A stretch of 64,000 nt of DNA from Oceanispirochaeta sp963676905. Lineage in GTDB: Bacteria > Spirochaetota > Spirochaetia > DSM-2461. A program made the position numbers and the translations under genes. Location of the stretch: contig CAXXVE010000001.1 in NCBI GenBank assembly GCA_963676905.2, forward strand, positions 3,720,001 to 3,784,000. Reading direction: 5' to 3'. The notes under the pieces were generated by a model, which worked only from the letters and a program-made list of their open reading frames with translations, was not told where the DNA came from and searched no databases. Of the stretch, positions 60,106 to 64,000 are shown one piece after another. Positions within the stretch are counted from its first letter, which is position 1, and each line of letters opens with the position of its first letter.

Positions 60106-60723
60106 TTATCTTGAGTAGAACTCAACAACCATCTGCTCGTTGGCAACAGAGGAAATATCAGTCCGGTAGGGGCTTCTTTCGATTCTACCGTTAAGGTTAT
60201 CCTCGGAAAGTGTAAGCCATACAGGTACGGGCTGGTTGCTCTTTGCAAGACATTCGCGAACAAGCTTCTTGCTCTTTTCGCTGTCTTTTACAGTTACTTC
60301 ATCACCCTCTCTGAGAGTTCTTGAGGGGATGTTACAGCGGCGGCCGTTCACGTAAACGTGACCATGGCTTACAAGCTGTCTGGCCTGTACTCTTGTATTG
60401 GCCATTCCCAGTCTGTAAACAACATTGTCCAGTCTTCTTTCGAGAAGGATCATCATGTTGTCACCGGTAAGACCGGTAAGTTTTTTTGCCTTTACAAACA
60501 GGTTGTAGAACTGTTTTTCACTCAGTCCGTATGCAAATCTGATTTTCTGTTTTTCTGTAAGCTGTCTACCGTAATCGCTTTCTTTCTTGCGGACTCTTTT
60601 GCCTTTTTCAAGACCGGGTCCATGCGGTTTTTTCTTAAGTAATTTATCATATTTACTGTTACCGTAAATATTGACACCTAAGCGGCGGACAATTTTACCT
60701 TTTGCTTTGGTATTTCTTGCCAT
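60106..60723 (-). CDS. rpsD: Ribosomal protein S4
   Basis: Small-subunit protein S4, 205 residues, an early 16S rRNA binder. The S4 RNA-binding motif ERRLDNVVYRLGMANTRVQARQLVSHGHVYVNG is complete. The N-terminal part lacks the zinc-binding cysteines, so this is the zinc-free form. ATG 60723 follows AGGAG; the frame is open 27 codons further, but these are not part of S4. The gene is alone here, not in the alpha operon with rpoA, rpsK and rpsM. Confidence 0.98.
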   Translation of the reverse strand: MARNTKAKGKIVRRLGVNIYGNSKYDKLLKKKPHGPGLEKGKRVRKKESDYGRQLTEKQKIRFAYGLSEKQFYNLFVKAKKLTGLTGDNMMILLERRLDNVVYRLGMANTRVQARQLVSHGHVYVNGRRCNIPSRTLREGDEVTVKDSEKSKKLVRECLAKSNQPVPVWLTLSEDNLNGRIERSPYRTDISSVANEQMVVEFYSR

Positions 60724-60895
60724 TACTCTATATCTCCTGATATATATTTTTCCCACTCCAACGGAGCGTCCCGACATCTTATATTGTTCACCCGAATGAG
60801 TCAATACGAAAGGAAGTTGTGATTAATTATTTCCAACATCACTCTTTATGCTATAAAATAGGATGATAAACTGCAGCATCTCGAGGAGAAGGAAT

Positions 60896-61360
60896 ATGAC
60901 CCTTGTATTGATCCGTCACGGAAAATCCGACTGGAACAGCGGCAGCGATGACTTTATGCGCCCCCTCAACAAAAGAGGTCTCCTTGATGCCCCCAGAATG
61001 GCCGGGGAGCTGAAGAGCCGGGGAATCATTCCCGACAGGATTCTGACAAGCCCCGCTTTACGGGCTCTCACAACGGCACAGCTTATGGCCGATACCTTCG
61101 GCTGCTCTGCTCCTGAGGAGAAGAGCTCTCTCTATCTGGCCCCGGCTTCTGAAATACTCACCATAGCCTTCAAGGAGCTTGAAACAGCAAACTGCCTCTT
61201 TATCTTCGGGCACAACCCGGGAATGTCCTATGCCGTCAGCGGGCTGAGAGATATTGTGACGTCAATGCCCACATGTTCCGCGGCCATCCTCACCCTCTCC
61301 AGAACGGGGGACAGCATATCTCTGGATGATTCGCTGATACTGAAGCCGAAGGAGCTGTAG
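60896..61360 (+). CDS. SixA-like phosphohistidine phosphatase
   Basis: A 154-residue histidine phosphatase of the SixA branch of the phosphoglycerate-mutase fold. The active-site LVLIRHGKSDWN (RHG) and the second His in FGHNPGMSY are present. SixA of E. coli removes phosphate from the histidine of HPt domains, so a role in phosphorelay or PTS control is possible. ATG 60896 is chosen because GAGGAG lies just upstream. It converges on a histidine-kinase gene with 24 nt between. Confidence 0.9.
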   Translation: MTLVLIRHGKSDWNSGSDDFMRPLNKRGLLDAPRMAGELKSRGIIPDRILTSPALRALTTAQLMADTFGCSAPEEKSSLYLAPASEILTIAFKELETANCLFIFGHNPGMSYAVSGLRDIVTSMPTCSAAILTLSRTGDSISLDDSLILKPKEL

Positions 61361-61384
61361 TTCCGGCAGGGCCGGACAAAAGTC

Positions 61385-63094
61385 CTACAGATCAAACTCT
61401 ACTGTAAACTTTGTGAAGTGATCCGGCCGGCTTTTAACCGAGATAGTTCCGCCAAGTACATCCTGAACCAGATTGAAAACAATACTCAGCCCCAGTCCGG
61501 TATTCCCCTTTTCACGGTTGCTTGTGTAAAAGGGCTCAAAAATATGCTGCGCCGCCTCATCACTGATTCCCCGGCCTGAGTCTGTATGAACAATCCTTAC
61601 ATGCCCCCCCTTCACAATAACAGAGAGATAAATGTCTCCTTTGTCCCTTCCCCGGAACCCGTGGGTAAGAGCATTGAGCAGCAGGTTGAGAAGAATATGG
61701 ATCAGAACATCGGGATAGGTGTTTACGGTGCCCTTTTTAATATTCAAATGGATCTTTACACCTGTATTTTTAAACTGGGGCTTTACGGATTTAACAATCC
61801 CCCTGATATAGGAGTCCAGCTCGATGTCCCTTTTCTGCTTCTGGAACTGATCGGAGTTTACATTCCTGAAATTGGTTATCAGCTCGGCTGACCTCTTCAG
61901 ATTGACAGAGGTCATGGAGAGAACCTCTTCCGACTCCTTCAGAAAGTGTTCAAAAGCCTCGGAGGTCAGGTTGTCATCCCGGTAGGCACGGGCAAGTGTT
62001 TCAACCTCCCTCTCCATATGGGATACAGCGGTCACAGCCACACCTATGGGCGTGTTGATTTCGTGGGCGATCCCCCCCACCAGCCTCATTGTAATAGAGG
62101 CCTTTTCGGAATCTGCAAGCCTGTCGGCAGCCTCCTTCAACTCCGCTGTCCGCCGGCTTACTTTGTCTTCGAGGGATTCGTTGAGCTCTTTCAGTTCGGT
62201 TGTAGCCCGATCAACCCGCAGCTTCAGCACCCAGGAGAACAGAACCAGCAGGACCACCAGAATAAGCATTCCAACTGCGGCAAACCAGAACCAGTCCGGC
62301 AGAACGACACGGAGACCGGCTTCCGAAGCAGTCCACAGAGTATAGAGGGACCAGTAGTATGAGACTGAATCATTTCTAAGCTCCCTTAAACGGGTACTGA
62401 ACTGATCGACAAGAGGAATCATCCTGTAGTTTGAAGCAGAAGTAGCGGCATAGGCCCTGGTGGGTGCGAAAATCACTTCGGTTCCCCGAATCTGGGGTCT
62501 TCCCAGAAGGAGGGTATTGTGGGCAACACCTCCGAAGACCTGTCCGCTGACCACTGCATTGACCATGGCATCTGCATTATCATAAATATCGATATTTACG
62601 GTTATACCCAGGGTTTGCATATACTCTTTAAAGAGGCTCCCTGCCGCTTCGTCCCTTACAACGGCCACAGTTTTCCCCTGCAGTTCGTAAATATCATCCA
62701 GACGACCGTCTTTTGCGATAAACAGCTGCCCCCATCCTGTAACAGAGGGTTCTTCAGGCCAGTGGAAAAGGGCCTCTCTCTGAGGCTGCCAGACAACGGC
62801 GGGAAAGATATCGATTTCGTTATTTAACAGCCTGTCAATGAGGTCATAAAAATCTGAAACCACAAATTCAGGCTCATATCCGAACTCACTTACAAGCCGT
62901 GAAAACAGATCAACCAGAAACCCTGTGGGCTGCCCCTGGTCATCGACCATCATAAAAGGGGGATGGTCAGGAACTATCCCTATACGGACAATCATCTCAT
63001 CCCTGTAGTCCCTGTCCTGTGCCTGTATAGAAACAGGGAGCGCTGTGACAAGAAAGAGTACTACAGATATTGATAAGAGACAGACCTTCCGCAT
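61385..63094 (-). CDS. Sensor histidine kinase with periplasmic SBP_bac_3 domain
   Basis: A 569-residue membrane sensor kinase. A signal peptide (LLSISVVLFLVTALPVSIQA) is followed by a periplasmic amino-acid-binding-like domain (about 30-240), one membrane helix (FAAVGMLILVVLLVLFSWVL) and a coiled coil. The kinase core has the H box IAHEINTPIGVA, the N box LLNLLLNALTHG, and the G boxes DSGRGISDEA and GNTGLGLSIVFNL. This plan, as in BvgS-like sensors, detects a small molecule directly. No response regulator lies beside it. ATG 63094 is preferred over an earlier TTG; it has no ribosome site and a TATAAT ends 6 nt upstream. Confidence 0.93.
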   Translation of the reverse strand: MRKVCLLSISVVLFLVTALPVSIQAQDRDYRDEMIVRIGIVPDHPPFMMVDDQGQPTGFLVDLFSRLVSEFGYEPEFVVSDFYDLIDRLLNNEIDIFPAVVWQPQREALFHWPEEPSVTGWGQLFIAKDGRLDDIYELQGKTVAVVRDEAAGSLFKEYMQTLGITVNIDIYDNADAMVNAVVSGQVFGGVAHNTLLLGRPQIRGTEVIFAPTRAYAATSASNYRMIPLVDQFSTRLRELRNDSVSYYWSLYTLWTASEAGLRVVLPDWFWFAAVGMLILVVLLVLFSWVLKLRVDRATTELKELNESLEDKVSRRTAELKEAADRLADSEKASITMRLVGGIAHEINTPIGVAVTAVSHMEREVETLARAYRDDNLTSEAFEHFLKESEEVLSMTSVNLKRSAELITNFRNVNSDQFQKQKRDIELDSYIRGIVKSVKPQFKNTGVKIHLNIKKGTVNTYPDVLIHILLNLLLNALTHGFRGRDKGDIYLSVIVKGGHVRIVHTDSGRGISDEAAQHIFEPFYTSNREKGNTGLGLSIVFNLVQDVLGGTISVKSRPDHFTKFTVEFDL

Positions 63095-63100
63095 ATCTGA

Positions 63101-63106
63101 ATTATA
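63101..63106 (-). promoter_or_regulatory. -10 element 6 nt before the histidine kinase start
   Basis: A perfect TATAAT on the minus strand ends 6 nt before ATG 63094. The -35 is weak (ATGCAG at 17 nt). No Shine-Dalgarno site is present, so the message may be leaderless. Confidence 0.45.
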
Positions 63107-63157
63107 GGCAAAAATACTGTTCCCTGCATACAAAAATACAGACAGGGGGCTCCCAAA

Positions 63158-64000
63158 TCAGCTCTCAAGAACCAGTTCGGCGCTCTCCCCCTCTTTATGA
63201 TCATCGAGGTATGAGGTTCTCAGAACCATCACAAGACAGAGCATGTAGATACCCGTATTCAGAACAAAGGGCAGAATTCTGTTCAGAGATGAGAGGTAGC
63301 CGCTGATCCATCCGAAGGGGATTGAAAATCCGATCATAAGTACATAGATGACACCGTTCACCCGTGCCCGTTCCTCCTTGTCTACAAACCAGACCATCAG
63401 AGAGTCCCTGCGGGGACTGACGAGGGTAAAGGCAACAGCTTCGGCTATGACATAGAAAAAGAGGTACCTGATATTGGCACTGGGGGCTGAAACAAGAAGG
63501 ATGTTGGCTGCGATATAGAGTACCAGCCCCAGAGTCAGCATCTTTTTAAATGGAAACCGGTTGAAACGGTCCTGAAGCAGAAGCATAAAGGCGAGGACAA
63601 TGGCGGCCCTGATCATCGGAAAGATGGCCAGAAAGTGATCGGCGATCCCCAGATTCTTTGTTATATAGAGACCGAAAAAGTTTGTTGTAACGATATTGCC
63701 TATATTATACAGCACAAGAAAAGCTATGAGAAAGATTGTATGGGGTGCCTTGAGAATTCTGGAGATGACCGAACCGTACTCAAAAAGGAGTCTGCTCATC
63801 TTCACATCCGCTGTCTCCTTCTTACGGCGTATACCCATTTCAGTCTCGCTTGTTGCCAGAAAGAGAATAATAAACTTGGCCGTCATTGAGATAAATGTAA
63901 AAAGATAGAGAACCCTTACGGTTCTGACCATGGAAAACTGCTCCACAAAGAAGGCCGATACAGGAGCAAAGAAAACAGCCACAAGACCTGATATATGAAT
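63158..64000 (-). CDS. MFS-type transporter, C-terminal part
   Basis: The last 280 residues of a major-facilitator-like membrane protein with several hydrophobic helices and an intracellular charged loop after the second. The frame is open through the right edge, so the start lies outside the window. The substrate is unknown. The motif RRDSLMVWFVDKEERARVNG resembles the loop between helices 8 and 9 in some members. It is upstream of the histidine kinase on the same strand, 63 nt apart. Confidence 0.75.
   Translation of the reverse strand: MHISGLVAVFFAPVSAFFVEQFSMVRTVRVLYLFTFISMTAKFIILFLATSETEMGIRRKKETADVKMSRLLFEYGSVISRILKAPHTIFLIAFLVLYNIGNIVTTNFFGLYITKNLGIADHFLAIFPMIRAAIVLAFMLLLQDRFNRFPFKKMLTLGLVLYIAANILLVSAPSANIRYLFFYVIAEAVAFTLVSPRRDSLMVWFVDKEERARVNGVIYVLMIGFSIPFGWISGYLSSLNRILPFVLNTGIYMLCLVMVLRTSYLDDHKEGESAELVLES

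Noticed and set aside
1..64000. CRISPR arrays, insertion sequences, prophage or tRNA genes
   Set aside because: No regularly spaced repeats, transposase or integrase frames, phage genes or tRNA cloverleaf patterns were seen by eye. A tRNAscan or Rfam search would be decisive.

Overview
The window looks like a chromosomal segment of a free-living, flagellated, fermentative spirochaete. This is an inference from gene content and style: fliS sits in an operon with polA, there is a 7TM-DISM receptor cyclase, acetate kinase and a clostridial-type ferredoxin are present, and coding density is high with about 50% GC. No rRNA, 16S fragment or flagellin is present to prove the taxonomy. No prophage, IS element, CRISPR array or tRNA was seen. 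Most genes are housekeeping, and nearly all space is coding.

Layout. 1-9 kb: end of an unknown gene, rbgA, a DHH phosphoesterase, a large unknown protein that may be a glycosyltransferase, an MBL hydrolase with an ArsC-like protein, a secreted GH18 protein, an envelope-type protein and a serine hydrolase. 9-15 kb: ackA, a LOR/SDH-domain protein paired with a DJ-1 protein, an acyl-CoA ligase, a GNAT enzyme and a ferredoxin. 15-25 kb: epmA-efp-methyltransferase, mscS, a fused pyrF-pyrE, a receptor cyclase and a GH13_18 sugar phosphorylase. 25-30 kb: an apparent five-gene operon fliS-(small helical protein)-polA-coaE-SPOR protein, headed by a sigma-28-like promoter. 30-39 kb: a propeller plus deacetylase-like secreted protein, small proteins, PhoH, trkA-trkH, TauE, a fructosamine-kinase-like protein and a LMW phosphatase. 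39-42 kb: an aminotransferase, a regulatory leader, xthA and rhomboid. 42-49 kb: a complete trp operon, trpE-trpGD-trpCF-trpB-trpA, with two fusions. 49-58 kb: an RND efflux pair, a metal ABC operon with a DUF1893 gene and a Fur-like box, and a broken AbgT-family transporter. 58-64 kb: a secreted PPC-repeat protein, rpsD, a SixA-like phosphatase, a hybrid-input histidine kinase and the end of an MFS gene.

The most interesting element is the leader of the aminotransferase (40875-41053, minus strand). A sigma-70-type promoter is followed after 8 nt by a 27-codon reading frame with six consecutive Ala codons. Next comes a segment that can pair, with one bulge, with the whole 5' arm of an intrinsic terminator lying 39 nt upstream of the aminotransferase start. 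This is the layout of classical ribosome-mediated attenuation, here apparently sensing alanyl-tRNA. It suggests that the enzyme makes alanine.

A second theme is promoter position. At least six protein genes, plus that leader peptide, have a -10-like hexamer only 6 to 9 nt before the start codon and no Shine-Dalgarno sequence, which points to leaderless mRNAs. Other genes carry strong Shine-Dalgarno sites, so both initiation modes seem to coexist.
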